Source of the DNA: BAIKAL-G1 sp943369525
GTDB taxonomy: Bacteria > Cyanobacteriota > Cyanobacteriia > PCC-6307 > Cyanobiaceae
Assembly: GCA_943369525.1 (NCBI GenBank)
Contig: CALRNL020000005.1
Coordinates: 1 to 64,000, forward strand
Length of the DNA: 64,000 nt
Direction of reading: 5' to 3'
Part shown: positions 33,665 through 42,290 of the stretch, piece after piece
Layout of the letters: every line of letters begins with the position of its first letter
Numbering within the stretch: the stretch's first letter is position 1
Position numbers and translations under genes: made by a program
Notes under the pieces: generated by a model
The model's database searches: none
Seen by the model: the letters and a program-made list of their open reading frames with translations, nothing else
Told to the model about the DNA's origin: nothing

Positions 33665-36076
33665 TCAGAACCGACCTTGGCCAGCCCCCATCAGCTGCCT
33701 GGATTCGGCACTGGCGGGTTGATAGCCATAACCGTAAGCACCACCATCGGTATCGTTAACGATATTGGCCGTAACCATAATCACGAGCTCCCGCTTCTCA
33801 CGACTACCTCCTGAACTCCGGAAGAACTGACCCACTAAGGGAAGATCCCCCAGAATGGGCCATTTATCTACTGTCTGGGAATTAAAATCAGAAATCACGC
33901 CAGTGAGGATGAGCGTTTGGCCATCCCGTACCCGCACCGAACCCGTATCTAGGCGCCTGACACTCAAGATATTGATTGGTCCACAACCAGTGACGGGCGT
34001 GCCAGGCGTGCTTGCCGACACGGAAGGCGATAAATTAAAGGTGACAAAACCATTGTCATCAATTTTACTCACCCTGGCCCCAAAGGTCAACCCAGCAGTG
34101 CCAAAATTTGGGGTGCAGGCGATCACATTCGAAGAAGAACCCGTTGCCGCCGATGAAACATTGTAACTAATGGGTACCTGGGTGCCCACGGTAACGAAGG
34201 CCTCATTAGACCTCTCACGACCAATGGTTGCCGTGCTCAAGGCCGCACCGACCGTGGCAGTTGACGCCGCTCCACCAGTAATCGACTCGGGGTTATCCGT
34301 AAGAATCAGCGTTGGCGAAGCCAGCAATTTGGTTGAAGAAGACGTAATGGTAGCGTTAAGCAGATTATAGAACGAATCGGCCGTATAGGCCGTGCCTGGA
34401 TTCACAGGCGCTGGAGACAAAGGACTCACAACTGTTTGAGGTTCTCCATAGACGGGCTTGGCACTGGAAGCGCCGCCAGAGAGGGTGTCAAACTGACCAG
34501 TAGTGGGAGGCAGCTGATTGCCCCAGGCGCTAATCAGCTTTCCCTTATCGCTAACGATAAAATTATTGCCATTCCTAAACGCAAAACTATTGCTCAAGGT
34601 AGAATTATTGCCCAAATTGATATCAAGAATCCTCACCGAGAGCGCCACCTGTCGCTGGCGTAGATCCAGTTGCCGCAGATAATTCTCCGCCACGGCAATC
34701 ACCAGGGGATCACCCACCAACGTGATCGTCTGTAGGCGGGAATCGGTGGTGCCACTAAGGCCCCTGAGCGGTCCCGTGGTGGCCCCATAGGTTTCGGTCG
34801 TGCTGATCCGCTGGGTTTCAGTCTGGGTGGTGGTGGTGCCGCCGGCCACCTGGTTGCCCTGGGCCGTGCCGGTCTGGGTAGCATTGGTGATCACGGACAC
34901 TTTCGTAATCGAAGCCCCCAAGCTGGCCAAGTAATCGGCCGCAGAACTGGCGGAAGCCTGGTTGAGCCGATACACCTTTGAGAGCTGGGTGCCGAAGCTC
35001 TGACCCAGCACATTGGGACCCACCACAATCAAATTGCCCTCCAGCCGGGCCTGGAGTCCGGCACTAAGCAACACCGAATTGAAGGCCTTAGAAAATTGCT
35101 CGTCTTTGAAGGAGATTGTAACCGGCGCCCCCTCGCTTGAGGGCCCCTCAAGGGCTTTGCCGTCCTTATCGGTGCCATTAACAAACACAAATCCATAGCC
35201 CTCGCGCTCGGCTAGGGCCATCAACACTTCCCGGGCTGGTGCATTGCGCACTTTCAGGATCACCTTATTGCCCTTGAGATTGATGAAGCCGCGATTGCGC
35301 AACACCATGCTGCCCACGGCCATGTCCCCCAAGGGCGGCGCCACCGCCCGGGGCTGCAGGGCCGGGGCATAGGCGGGCTGGGGCACGCTGCCGGGGCTGC
35401 GCAGATCGGGCCGGGCCGTCTGGCTGCTGGGCTGGGGCACGGTGCTGAAGCTGATCACCAGGTTGCGCCCATCGGCGCCGATCACGGGCCGGGCAAGGGG
35501 CACCCCCGGTAGGGGAACCACCTGGAGCTGATAGCTCGATCCACTGCCCTGCAGGCTGATGCCCTGGATCCCGGCCTCCGGCAGGGAGAGGTTCTGGGGC
35601 CCGTAGCGCAACACGGCGGGGCTGGCGGTGGTTAGTTGGCCGGCCCAGCCGTTGCCATTGCGGCCCTGCTGCAACACCGGTGTGGCCCCCGTGCCCTCAA
35701 TCACCACATCCACCCCGGCCGCCTGGCGCCGGAGGGTGAGAAACAGGGAGGCGCTCCCCTGGGGGGCCGTCGGCTGGGCACCGGGCCCGGGCTGGCTGCT
35801 GGCCGCTGCCTGGGAGATCCAAGGAGCAGCCCCGGATGCCTCGGCCCCTGGCCCCGCGACAGCCGCCTGCAAGGGAACGGCCGCAATCGGCAGGGTGACC
35901 GCGGAGACCAGCAGAGCGGCTATGGATCCCCGGCGCTGGGTGGAGCCCAGGCCAGCGGTCCCGACCCCGTTCCACCAGCGCCTGGAACCACGTTGAATCA
36001 CGCGAACTGCCCAATCACCTTGGGCGCAGGGTATGGGGGCGGAACCGCGGAGACTAGACATCAAGGGCAAGTTCAT
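33665..36076 (-). CDS. pilQ: Type IV pilus secretin PilQ
   Basis: Outer-membrane pore for the type IV pilus (803 aa). A signal peptide (SIAALLVSAVTLPIAAVPLQA, ~50-72) sits after ~48 extra residues, so the real start may be later. An AMIN-like domain (~95-210), an STN/N-domain (NLKGNKVILKVRNAPAREVL, ~265-340) and the C-terminal secretin domain with GQTLILTGVI and WPILGDLPLVGQFFRS (~690-770) follow. It is last in pilM-N-O-Q, with an ATGA junction to pilO. The 3' two-thirds of the gene (33.7 to about 35.2 kb) is strikingly AT-richer than the 5' part and the neighbours, suggesting recombination within the gene. Confidence 0.92.
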   Translation of the reverse strand: MNLPLMSSLRGSAPIPCAQGDWAVRVIQRGSRRWWNGVGTAGLGSTQRRGSIAALLVSAVTLPIAAVPLQAAVAGPGAEASGAAPWISQAAASSQPGPGAQPTAPQGSASLFLTLRRQAAGVDVVIEGTGATPVLQQGRNGNGWAGQLTTASPAVLRYGPQNLSLPEAGIQGISLQGSGSSYQLQVVPLPGVPLARPVIGADGRNLVISFSTVPQPSSQTARPDLRSPGSVPQPAYAPALQPRAVAPPLGDMAVGSMVLRNRGFINLKGNKVILKVRNAPAREVLMALAEREGYGFVFVNGTDKDGKALEGPSSEGAPVTISFKDEQFSKAFNSVLLSAGLQARLEGNLIVVGPNVLGQSFGTQLSKVYRLNQASASSAADYLASLGASITKVSVITNATQTGTAQGNQVAGGTTTTQTETQRISTTETYGATTGPLRGLSGTTDSRLQTITLVGDPLVIAVAENYLRQLDLRQRQVALSVRILDINLGNNSTLSNSFAFRNGNNFIVSDKGKLISAWGNQLPPTTGQFDTLSGGASSAKPVYGEPQTVVSPLSPAPVNPGTAYTADSFYNLLNATITSSSTKLLASPTLILTDNPESITGGAASTATVGAALSTATIGRERSNEAFVTVGTQVPISYNVSSAATGSSSNVIACTPNFGTAGLTFGARVSKIDDNGFVTFNLSPSVSASTPGTPVTGCGPINILSVRRLDTGSVRVRDGQTLILTGVISDFNSQTVDKWPILGDLPLVGQFFRSSGGSREKRELVIMVTANIVNDTDGGAYGYGYQPASAESRQLMGAGQGRF

Positions 36077-36843
36077 GACCTGGCTGGTGACGTTGGTCTG
36101 GGGGAGGAAGGGGGAGCTTGTCTGGAGTAGAGGCCCAACTTGAGCTTCAGGGTTGTCGAGCTTTGAACCGGAGCAGGGCTTGGGCCGGCCGGGGCCGCCC
36201 CGGCCTCCTGTTTGAGGCTGAGATCGCTCTGAACCACCAACAAACTGAGCGCCTCCAGCCGGCGCAGGAAGGTCAAGAGGTTGGGAGCTGGGCCATGGGC
36301 CGTGATCAGCAGGGAGGTTTTTTGCAACCCCGGGGCCAGCAGGGGGTCGGCGGGGGCCGGAGCCTGGCCGCCAGCTGGAGGGGCCGCTGGCGGTGACGCT
36401 GGAGGGGCCGCTGGCTGTGCCGCTGGCGCAGCAGGACTGGCGCCGGGTTTGGCGGTAGCGGCCTCTGCGATCGGCTCATAACTATCCAGTTGCACGCCGC
36501 TGCGGCTGGCCTCCGCCCCGATCTGGGCCAAAAAGGTGGATATATCCCCACTGCCGGCGATCAACGACAGCAACTTGGATTGCAGCAACAGGGAATTCTG
36601 CTGGCGCTGCTCGGCGCGCTCGATCCTGCGCCGAAACTGGGGAATGCTTGCGGCCACGGCCCTGAGCCGGATCAGTTGGGCCTGCTCCTCCTGGAGCTTG
36701 GTCCAACTAGGCAAAACCAGAAACACCCCCGTGCCCAGGGCCGCCAATCCGCCCAGCAGGGCGGGGACCCCCCAAAGCACCCTGTCCCGAGTGAGGGCCA
36801 ACTGCAGCCTGGTCTTGGGCTCCTGGGCCTGGAGGTTAGTCAT
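36073..36843 (-). CDS. pilO: Type IV pilus inner-membrane protein PilO-like
   Basis: A 256-aa bitopic protein. Residues ~25-50 form one membrane helix (VPALLGGLAALGTGVFLVLP). A coiled-coil-like stretch (~52-105; EEQAQLIRLRAVAASI, RRRIERAEQRQQNSLL) follows, then an Ala/Pro linker (~130-175) and a ferredoxin-like C-terminal part (LLITAHGPAPNLLTFLRRLEAL). In the pilus alignment complex, PilO pairs with PilN and links the cytoplasmic PilM to the secretin. Four-base overlaps on both sides tie it to pilN and pilQ. The Ala/Pro linker is long for the family. No pilP gene is present, as is usual in cyanobacteria. Confidence 0.83.
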   Translation of the reverse strand: MTNLQAQEPKTRLQLALTRDRVLWGVPALLGGLAALGTGVFLVLPSWTKLQEEQAQLIRLRAVAASIPQFRRRIERAEQRQQNSLLLQSKLLSLIAGSGDISTFLAQIGAEASRSGVQLDSYEPIAEAATAKPGASPAAPAAQPAAPPASPPAAPPAGGQAPAPADPLLAPGLQKTSLLITAHGPAPNLLTFLRRLEALSLLVVQSDLSLKQEAGAAPAGPSPAPVQSSTTLKLKLGLYSRQAPPSSPRPTSPARS

Positions 36844-37538
36844 GGCAGCACCCCTGCGGCCTGCAGAATCTGCAGGCGCCTGGCCATGCCGCTAGCCCCC
36901 AGCCGTTGCAGTTGCTTGAGCTGGGCCCCTGGGTCCAGGGTCTTGAAGCCGCTGGAGAGTTCAAAACTGAGCTGGCCGGGGGCCAATCCACCCCTGCTCC
37001 CATCGCGGCTGACCTTGAGAACCTTGACGGAATCCGGTTGGAACATCGGCGAATAGGCCAACTGCAACTGCAGGGCATTGATGCGCTGGAACGCGTCCGG
37101 ATCATGCCCCCCACCCTTCAGGGAAAGCCCAGGCCCGACGACAGAGACCTCCTTCAACTCCACTCCACTGGGGGCAAGCTGGATCAGGTTGGCGATTAGG
37201 GCAGAACCGGATGACACGTTCACAAGCCCATTAGCAAGACCCTGGTTACTTGTTTCCAGGCTTTTGGCCCCTGCCTGGACACTCTTGAGTTGCTCATCAA
37301 GGGCCTTGAGCCTGGCGGGCGAAGAATTCAGTTGGTCCAGTTGGATAGCAACTTTGGACTCCCAATACCCCAGGACGAGTTGCACGCCCAAGGCAGGCAA
37401 GAGCAGGGCACCCCCAAACAGGCCTCCCGCCAGCATCAGTTGCCAGGCCGGTTTGGTTCTGGGCGGGTCGCCGGGCAAGCCGACCTCCAGGCGGCGCTGC
37501 CTCAGCAAATCGATGGGGCCGTGGAACAGGCTGCTCAT
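36840..37538 (-). CDS. pilN: Type IV pilus inner-membrane protein PilN-like
   Basis: A 232-aa bitopic protein: a ~30-residue cytoplasmic N-terminus (FHGPIDLLRQRRLEVGLP, the part expected to dock into PilM), one membrane helix (LMLAGGLFGGALLLPALGVQLVL, ~33-55), a coiled coil (~60-105) and a periplasmic ferredoxin-like domain. It overlaps pilM and pilO by four bases each. Sequence conservation of PilN is low, so the call rests mainly on topology and on its place between PilM- and PilO-like genes. Confidence 0.82.
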   Translation of the reverse strand: MSSLFHGPIDLLRQRRLEVGLPGDPPRTKPAWQLMLAGGLFGGALLLPALGVQLVLGYWESKVAIQLDQLNSSPARLKALDEQLKSVQAGAKSLETSNQGLANGLVNVSSGSALIANLIQLAPSGVELKEVSVVGPGLSLKGGGHDPDAFQRINALQLQLAYSPMFQPDSVKVLKVSRDGSRGGLAPGQLSFELSSGFKTLDPGAQLKQLQRLGASGMARRLQILQAAGVLP

Positions 37539-38527
37539 CGATCGGCCTCCACCAGGGCCAGCCCCAGCAGCCGCAACAGCTCAACCCCGGCCGGCACCGA
37601 CCCCTCCGCCAGGATCGGCGGTTCAGGGGGGGCCGCCAGCCAGCCCAGGGCGATCGGATCGGCTACCACCACCTGCCAAGCCGGCAGGAGTTGCTTGAGG
37701 GGCTCCACCACCTCCTCCGCTAGGGCGGCCTGGGAGCCATGCAACACGAGCTGAACCGAGGTCACGCCCCGCTCCTGTTGGCGCCAGAAGTCAACGGATC
37801 GCCCCAACTCATTGGCCAGCACACCGATGCCAGCCATGGAGCCCGCCAGCCGCCGCCCATAGACCGGAATCCCCCGCTGCAGCAACAGCAAATGGCCCCG
37901 GTCCTTCGCGAGTTCGAGCACCGCCACCACCTGGTCGTCCGGTGTGTCGCTCAGCAGGGGCTCCAGGGCCCGCACCACGCAAACCTGGCCCGCCTCCAGG
38001 CCATCGAGGCATAGATCTGCGGTGGCAAAGGTTTCAATCCAACCCAGCAATAAGGCCTTGCGGACCGCAATCACCAGGGAGCTGGGCGAGGTGGCACCGG
38101 CCTCCGGCTCCAGGCGAATCACGCGCAGATCGGCCGATTGGACCGTAAGGCGGAAACCGGCCTCCTGGCCCCGCTGAATCAACAGGCGACGGGGATCCTC
38201 GGGCCAGTCAGCCCCAGGCCATTGCACTGGGTGCCATTCGGTCGCCAGATCGGGCAAAACCGCCGCCACCCGGGCTCCGGCAAAACCCCGTTCCACCAGC
38301 AAGTCGCCGATCAAATCGGCCAGGGCCTCGGTCCGCACCGGCATGCCCTGGTCACAAATGCCAGCCGGCAAGGGAATCCGCTCGAGCGACTTGACCGTGG
38401 GGACGGCACCCCGCTGGTGCAGGGCAAGCAAGGTGATGAAGCGGTCATCGAGCTCGAGCAGGACCCGAGCTGGGAATAACCAGGCTTGTAGCGGTATCAG
38501 CCGATCAACGACTCCGGCAAACACCAA
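37535..38527 (-). CDS. pilM: Type IV pilus assembly ATPase-like protein PilM
   Basis: A 330-aa cytoplasmic protein of the actin/FtsA-like fold that anchors the PilMNO platform. Strand-turn-strand patterns typical of the fold are visible (VLLELDDRFITLLAL near 21-35; VVAVLELAKDRGHLLLLQRGIPV near 205-225), as is GSMAGIGVLANELGRSVDFWRQQ, which matches PilM's helix region. The phosphate-binding loops are degenerate. It is the first gene of the pilus unit. The sequence just before the start codon (38530-38560) is AT-richer and probably holds the operon promoter. Confidence 0.8.
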   Translation of the reverse strand: MVFAGVVDRLIPLQAWLFPARVLLELDDRFITLLALHQRGAVPTVKSLERIPLPAGICDQGMPVRTEALADLIGDLLVERGFAGARVAAVLPDLATEWHPVQWPGADWPEDPRRLLIQRGQEAGFRLTVQSADLRVIRLEPEAGATSPSSLVIAVRKALLLGWIETFATADLCLDGLEAGQVCVVRALEPLLSDTPDDQVVAVLELAKDRGHLLLLQRGIPVYGRRLAGSMAGIGVLANELGRSVDFWRQQERGVTSVQLVLHGSQAALAEEVVEPLKQLLPAWQVVVADPIALGWLAAPPEPPILAEGSVPAGVELLRLLGLALVEADR

Positions 38528-38565
38528 GAGTGGCTACTTGCAACCGAAGCAAGTTTATAGGTTGT

Positions 38566-39777
38566 TTAGCGCCAAGTCACCCCACTGCCGACCGCTTCAC
38601 CGATGTGGCGGAACCCATGGCGATCGAGCTGGGTCAGCAGCCCCTCCAGAATCGCCGGCACCAGGGCCGGCCCGCCATAGATCCAGCCGGTATAAACCTG
38701 GATCAGGCAGGCCCCCGCCGTGATCCGCTCCCAGGCCGCCTGGGCTGAATCAATACCGCCCACACCGATCAGGGGCAGGGCCGGGCCCGCCGTCGCCCGC
38801 AGCCGCCGGATTACCTCCAGGGCCCGGTGCCGCAGGGGCGCCCCACTCAGGCCGCCCGCTTCCTCCGCCAGGGTGCGGCCGGTCTGGGCCAGGCGGCGCC
38901 CCTCCAGGCCAAAGCGATCCAGGCTGGTATTCACCGCAATCACACCGGCCAAGCCCTCCTCGTAGGCGAGGCGGGCAATGCCATCAATGGCCTCGTCCTC
39001 CAGGTCGGGGGCAATCTTGACCAGCAGGGGTGGGCAGGCCGGCAACCGCCGCAGCCGTTCCACCAGCCGGCGCAACGGGGCCTCCCCCTGCAGCTCGCGC
39101 AGCCCCGGCGTGTTCGGCGAACTGACATTGATCACGGCGTAATCGGCCAGGGGTGCCAGCAACTCCAGGGAGGAGGCGTAGTCGTCGGCGGCCAGCTCCA
39201 GGGGGGTGGCCTTGGATTTGCCCAGGTTCAGGCCCAACACCGCCGGCCGCTGGCCTGGCGGCTCCAGGGCCTGCCGTTCCAGCGACCGCAGCACCGCCTC
39301 AGCGCCGATGTTGTTGAAGCCCATGCGGTTGAGGGCCGCCCGCTCCGCCGCCAGCCGGAACAGGCGCGGCCGGGGATTGCCGGCCTGGGCCTGCCAGGTG
39401 ATCGTGCCCAGTTCGGCAAAGCCAAAACCAAACTGGTGCCAGATCCCGGCGGCCACGCCGTTCTTATCGAAGCCGGCGGCCAGGCCGACCGGATTGGCAA
39501 AACGGCAGCCAAACAGGCTCTGCTCCAGGCGCAGATCGCGCCGCTGCAGCTCGGCCCCCAGGCCGGCCAAACTGCCGGCCACCAGGGGCCAGTGGCGCCG
39601 CAGGGAGGCCTGGCCCAGGGCCGCCAGGGTCAGCTGGCTGAGCTGCTCGGCGTCGGCGCCGTCATCTCGGCTGAGCAGGGGGCCCACCCACTGGCGGTAG
39701 AGGCCAGCCGTGCTGGTGGCAGCCCCTGGGCCGGAATCAGGGCCTGAAGGGACTTCAGCCGGGTTTGGCGCTGCCAT
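38566..39777 (-). CDS. pyrD: Dihydroorotate dehydrogenase (quinone), class 2
   Basis: Oxidises dihydroorotate to orotate in pyrimidine synthesis, passing electrons to the quinone pool. From ATG at 39777 the protein is 403 aa. LAAGFDKNGVAAG, RMGFNNIGAEAV, NVSSPNTPGLRELQ (catalytic Ser region), LLVKIAPDLED, AVNTSLDR and IGVGGI followed by YTGWIYGGP give the complete class 2 set of FMN and substrate motifs. The N-terminal helical part before FANPVGLAAG is the membrane-associating region of class 2 enzymes. It begins four bases after rnhA ends. A longer upstream frame to 40308 overlaps rnhA and is rejected. Confidence 0.93.
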   Translation of the reverse strand: MAAPNPAEVPSGPDSGPGAATSTAGLYRQWVGPLLSRDDGADAEQLSQLTLAALGQASLRRHWPLVAGSLAGLGAELQRRDLRLEQSLFGCRFANPVGLAAGFDKNGVAAGIWHQFGFGFAELGTITWQAQAGNPRPRLFRLAAERAALNRMGFNNIGAEAVLRSLERQALEPPGQRPAVLGLNLGKSKATPLELAADDYASSLELLAPLADYAVINVSSPNTPGLRELQGEAPLRRLVERLRRLPACPPLLVKIAPDLEDEAIDGIARLAYEEGLAGVIAVNTSLDRFGLEGRRLAQTGRTLAEEAGGLSGAPLRHRALEVIRRLRATAGPALPLIGVGGIDSAQAAWERITAGACLIQVYTGWIYGGPALVPAILEGLLTQLDRHGFRHIGEAVGSGVTWR

Positions 39778-39781
39778 GGCC

Positions 39782-40711
39782 TCAGGTCCCGGGGGTCTTG
39801 GGTTCCGATCCTGCCGCGTCACGCTCCAGGCGCCAACGACCATCGGCATTTGGCAGCACCTGCCAATCCCGCCAGGTCCAGGCTGTGGCCTTCTCGGCCA
39901 GCTGCTTGATCGGCAATTGAACCAGCTGGGCCAGTTCCACCAGGCTGAGGGAGTATCCCCCCACCGCCAGGCGGTCGGCCAGCTCCAGGCGGCTGAGCAG
40001 CTGGCCCAGGGCCAAAGGCGCCGGCTCCGGAACTGGTTCGGGCACTGGTTCGGCAAGGCCAACCCGATCGGCCCCCAGCAGCGACTGAACCTTCCCTGCC
40101 CCGGGCTCGCCAGCCTGCTCCGTAACTTTCCCAACCCTGGAATTGACCCTGGCCTTGGGGGCGGCCTTGGCTGGGAACTGGGTTGCTGGCTGGGTAGCTG
40201 GCTGCGCTGGCGCCCCGGCCCCAACCGGGCTGGCCTGGGCCAGGGCCGGCCGGCCCCCCTTGGCAAAGGCCACCGCAATCGCATCACAGCGATCGTTGTC
40301 GGGATCACCGCTATGGCCTTTCACGTAGGTGAACGGCACCCCCGGCAAACGGGCCCGATCGAGGGCCTCCCAGAGCTCGCGATTCAGCACCGGTGACCCG
40401 GAAGCGGTGCGCCAGCCCTTGCGCTTCCAGCCCGCCATCCACTTAGAGAAGCCATCGATCACGTAGCGGCTATCGGTGCGGATCGTCAGGCTGGGATGGC
40501 AGGGCAAATCCTTGAGGCACTCCAGCAGGACCAGGGCCGCCTTGAGCTCCATGCGGTTGTTGGTGGTGGCTGGGTCGGCCCCCCCGAATTCCTGGACGCT
40601 GCCATCCTCAAAGCGCAGCAAGCTGCCCCAGCCGCCGGGTCCGGGGTTGCCGCTGCAGGCGCCATCGCAGGCGGCGGCCACCACCCGGGGTAGGGACTGG
40701 TCAGGGGTCAC
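39782..40711 (-). CDS. rnhA: Ribonuclease HI with long C-terminal extension
   Basis: Cuts RNA in RNA-DNA hybrids. From GTG at 40711 (309 aa), all catalytic residues are visible: Asp16 (CDGACSGNPGPGG), Glu55 (NNRMELKAAL), Asp80 (IRTDSRYVIDG), His133 (KGHSGDP) and Asp143 (DNDRCDAIA). The nuclease ends at about residue 155. A further ~150 residues follow: first Ala/Pro-rich, then a block ending TAWTWRDWQVLPNADGRWRL that reads like a small folded domain of its own and is not part of RNase HI. The frame extends to an ATG at 40795, but that would overlap the divergent DUF3747 gene. The start is uncertain within a few codons. Confidence 0.9.
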   Translation of the reverse strand: MTPDQSLPRVVAAACDGACSGNPGPGGWGSLLRFEDGSVQEFGGADPATTNNRMELKAALVLLECLKDLPCHPSLTIRTDSRYVIDGFSKWMAGWKRKGWRTASGSPVLNRELWEALDRARLPGVPFTYVKGHSGDPDNDRCDAIAVAFAKGGRPALAQASPVGAGAPAQPATQPATQFPAKAAPKARVNSRVGKVTEQAGEPGAGKVQSLLGADRVGLAEPVPEPVPEPAPLALGQLLSRLELADRLAVGGYSLSLVELAQLVQLPIKQLAEKATAWTWRDWQVLPNADGRWRLERDAAGSEPKTPGT

Positions 40712-40773
40712 TGGGCCGCTCCGGCAGGGTCTGGTACAAAGCGGGTCTAGTGCGTCGTTGAGGAGCCTTCCCC

Positions 40774-41481
40774 ATGCAGCGAACCTACCTCCCATGGCTG
40801 GGGCTCACGGTCCTAGCGGCGGGCGCCAGTGTCAGCCTGCTACCCCAGGGCCTCGCCGGCAATCTGTTCACCAGCCAGCCGCTCGATCGGAGCCGCTTTG
40901 CCGTGCTGGCCAAGCCCGTGGGCCGCAGCGACTGGAACCTACTGGTGCTCGAGCAGCTCGCCCCCCGGCCCCGATGCTGGGAAAGCCGCGCCGATGGCTT
41001 GGTGGACCCGGCCCTGAACCGCTTCGACTACACCGGTATCTGCAGCCGTTACCTCGATAGCAATGGCTATTCGCTGCGGGTAGGCGAGAACGACCTGGGC
41101 GGCAGCTACCGGCTGCGGCTGCATCAACAGGGCACCAGCCTGCAGCTGCTGGCCATGAACCCGAACGAATCAACGGACCTACTCGTGGGCAAGGGTCGCC
41201 TCAGCCGGCGCGACCGCGATGGTTTCGTCGCCCTGCAATTGGAACCAGGCTGGGAATTGCAGCGCCGCCTCTTTGGCCAGCAGGCCCTTAGCCATGTGTA
41301 TTTCGCCAACGCCACCCCCCTGGCCCGCCTGCTCGCGAGCAGTGCCCAGGTGGCGGGTTCCCCAGTAGGTGGCCCCTCCAGCAGCCTGTCTCCTGGCTAT
41401 GGCTCCCTGCCGGGCCCCCAGGGGGGGCGCAGCGGCGGCGACGGTCCGATCGCCCTGCAGGTGATTCCGTTCAGGGAGTGA
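40774..41481 (+). CDS. DUF3747-family secreted protein (235 aa)
   Basis: This cyanobacterial family of unknown function is recognised by its signal peptide (MQRTYLPWLGLTVLAAGASVSL) followed by LFTSQPLDRSRFAVLAKPVG and WNLLVLEQL. The block PRCWESRADGLVDPALNRFD TGICSRYLDSNGYSLR (given here without its YT) has two Cys that probably pair in the periplasm. The end is Ser/Gly/Pro-rich low complexity. It is transcribed divergently from rnhA. Its 3' untranslated region runs into a structured RNA and a clear terminator at 41633-41663. Confidence 0.85.
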   Translation: MQRTYLPWLGLTVLAAGASVSLLPQGLAGNLFTSQPLDRSRFAVLAKPVGRSDWNLLVLEQLAPRPRCWESRADGLVDPALNRFDYTGICSRYLDSNGYSLRVGENDLGGSYRLRLHQQGTSLQLLAMNPNESTDLLVGKGRLSRRDRDGFVALQLEPGWELQRRLFGQQALSHVYFANATPLARLLASSAQVAGSPVGGPSSSLSPGYGSLPGPQGGRSGGDGPIALQVIPFRE

Positions 41482-41542
41482 GGCCACCAGGGGCCCCGCG
41501 GACAGTTGCCGCAGCGGCCCAGGGCCCGCCCCACCCCCTTGG

Positions 41543-41663
41543 CCAAGCCCTTAAGGTTCTTGGGTGTGAGGAGTGCGGAACGACTTTTCGGGGTCGAAAC
41601 GAGGACAGACTCCCGAAAACCGTTCCTAACTCAAAGCCCCTGCCTTCGGCGGGGCTTTTTTTT
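41543..41663 (+). ncRNA. Structured 3'-UTR RNA or small RNA with Yfr1-complementary site
   Basis: Downstream of the DUF3747 gene, plus-strand RNA can fold into a long hairpin. GGAACG at 41577-41582 pairs with CGTTCC at 41621-41626, and TTTTCGGG at 41585-41592 with CCCGAAAA at 41612-41619; a GTC/GAC helix extends it further. It is closed by an intrinsic terminator. Just 5' of the hairpin, GGTGTGAGGAGT at 41563-41574 is the exact complement of ACUCCUCACAC(C), recalled as the core of the cyanobacterial sRNA Yfr1. It may be an independent sRNA or a 3'-UTR-derived sponge. No known RNA family is recognised for the whole. Confidence 0.5.
41633..41663 (+). terminator. Intrinsic terminator after the DUF3747 gene / structured RNA
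   Basis: AAAGCCCC at 41633-41640 and GGGGCTTT at 41651-41658, extended inside by GCC/GGC around a TTC loop, with a single T bulge. A run of eight T begins at 41656. It points in the plus direction. Confidence 0.9.
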
Positions 41664-41717
41664 GTCCAATTTTTTGAGTCCGTATCGGGGGGCCAGGGGC
41701 AGGCTCTGGCAAGCGCC

Positions 41718-41749
41718 AAAAAAAAGGGCCAGCCCCGCAGGACCGGCCC
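41718..41749 (-). terminator. Intrinsic terminator of the ribosomal-protein operon (after rplL)
   Basis: On the minus strand, GGGCCGG and CTGGCCC form a 7-pair stem with one G-T pair, directly followed by eight T (plus-strand A-run at 41718-41725). It begins 68 bases after the rplL stop and ends the minus-strand operon. Confidence 0.85.
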
Positions 41750-41816
41750 CGATCGGCCCAAGCGCGGCCATGGGGCTGGTGAGGGACCCGGGGGGCCATT
41801 CACCAGCAAACCAGGC

Positions 41817-42200
41817 TCACTTGATCGTGACTTTGCCGCCGACTTCTTCGACGGCCTTCTTGATGGCCTCGGCATCGGCCTTGGACACCCCTTCCTTGAT
41901 GGGGGTAGGAGCGCCTTCGACCAGGGCCTTGGCTTCGCCCAGGCCGAGGCCGGTGACTTCGCGGACGGCCTTGAGGACCTTGATCTTGGCAGCCGCATCG
42001 AAGCCATCAAGGATGGCGTCGAATTCGGTCTGCTCTTCAACGGCTTCAGCGGCAGCAGCAGGCGCTGCAGCCATCACAACGCCAGCGGACGCTGCGGCGG
42101 ACACACCGAAAGCCTCTTCGATCTGCTTAACAAGCTCGGAAGCTTCTAGCAGTGAAAGGGTTTTCAGGGATTCGAGAATCTCGTCAGTTTTGGTAGACAT
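41817..42200 (-). CDS. rplL: 50S ribosomal protein L7/L12
   Basis: 127-aa stalk protein that recruits translation GTPases. The N-terminal dimerisation domain (TDEILESLKTLSLLEASELV), Ala-rich hinge (~38-56) and C-terminal domain (EFDAILDGFDAAAKIKVLKAVREVTGLGLGEAKALVEG) are complete and the length is standard. It is the last gene of the clp-sec-nusG-rpl run, 90 bases after rplJ, and is followed by a terminator. Confidence 0.97.
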   Translation of the reverse strand: MSTKTDEILESLKTLSLLEASELVKQIEEAFGVSAAASAGVVMAAAPAAAAEAVEEQTEFDAILDGFDAAAKIKVLKAVREVTGLGLGEAKALVEGAPTPIKEGVSKADAEAIKKAVEEVGGKVTIK

Positions 42201-42290
42201 GGTTGGGAATCAGCAACAGATCTGTTGGGTGAACAGTTGGATCGGTGGAGCTCAGTGGAATCGCAATCTGCGTAACCGCAGGGGGCGATC

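Noticed and set aside
41521..41640. Yfr1 sRNA gene itself on the minus strand
   Set aside because: The core ACTCCTCACACC is present on that strand, but the following hairpin has no T-run. The usual Yfr1 locus, as I remember it, is elsewhere (near guaB/trxA). The plus strand has the proper terminator, so an antisense or target element is more likely.
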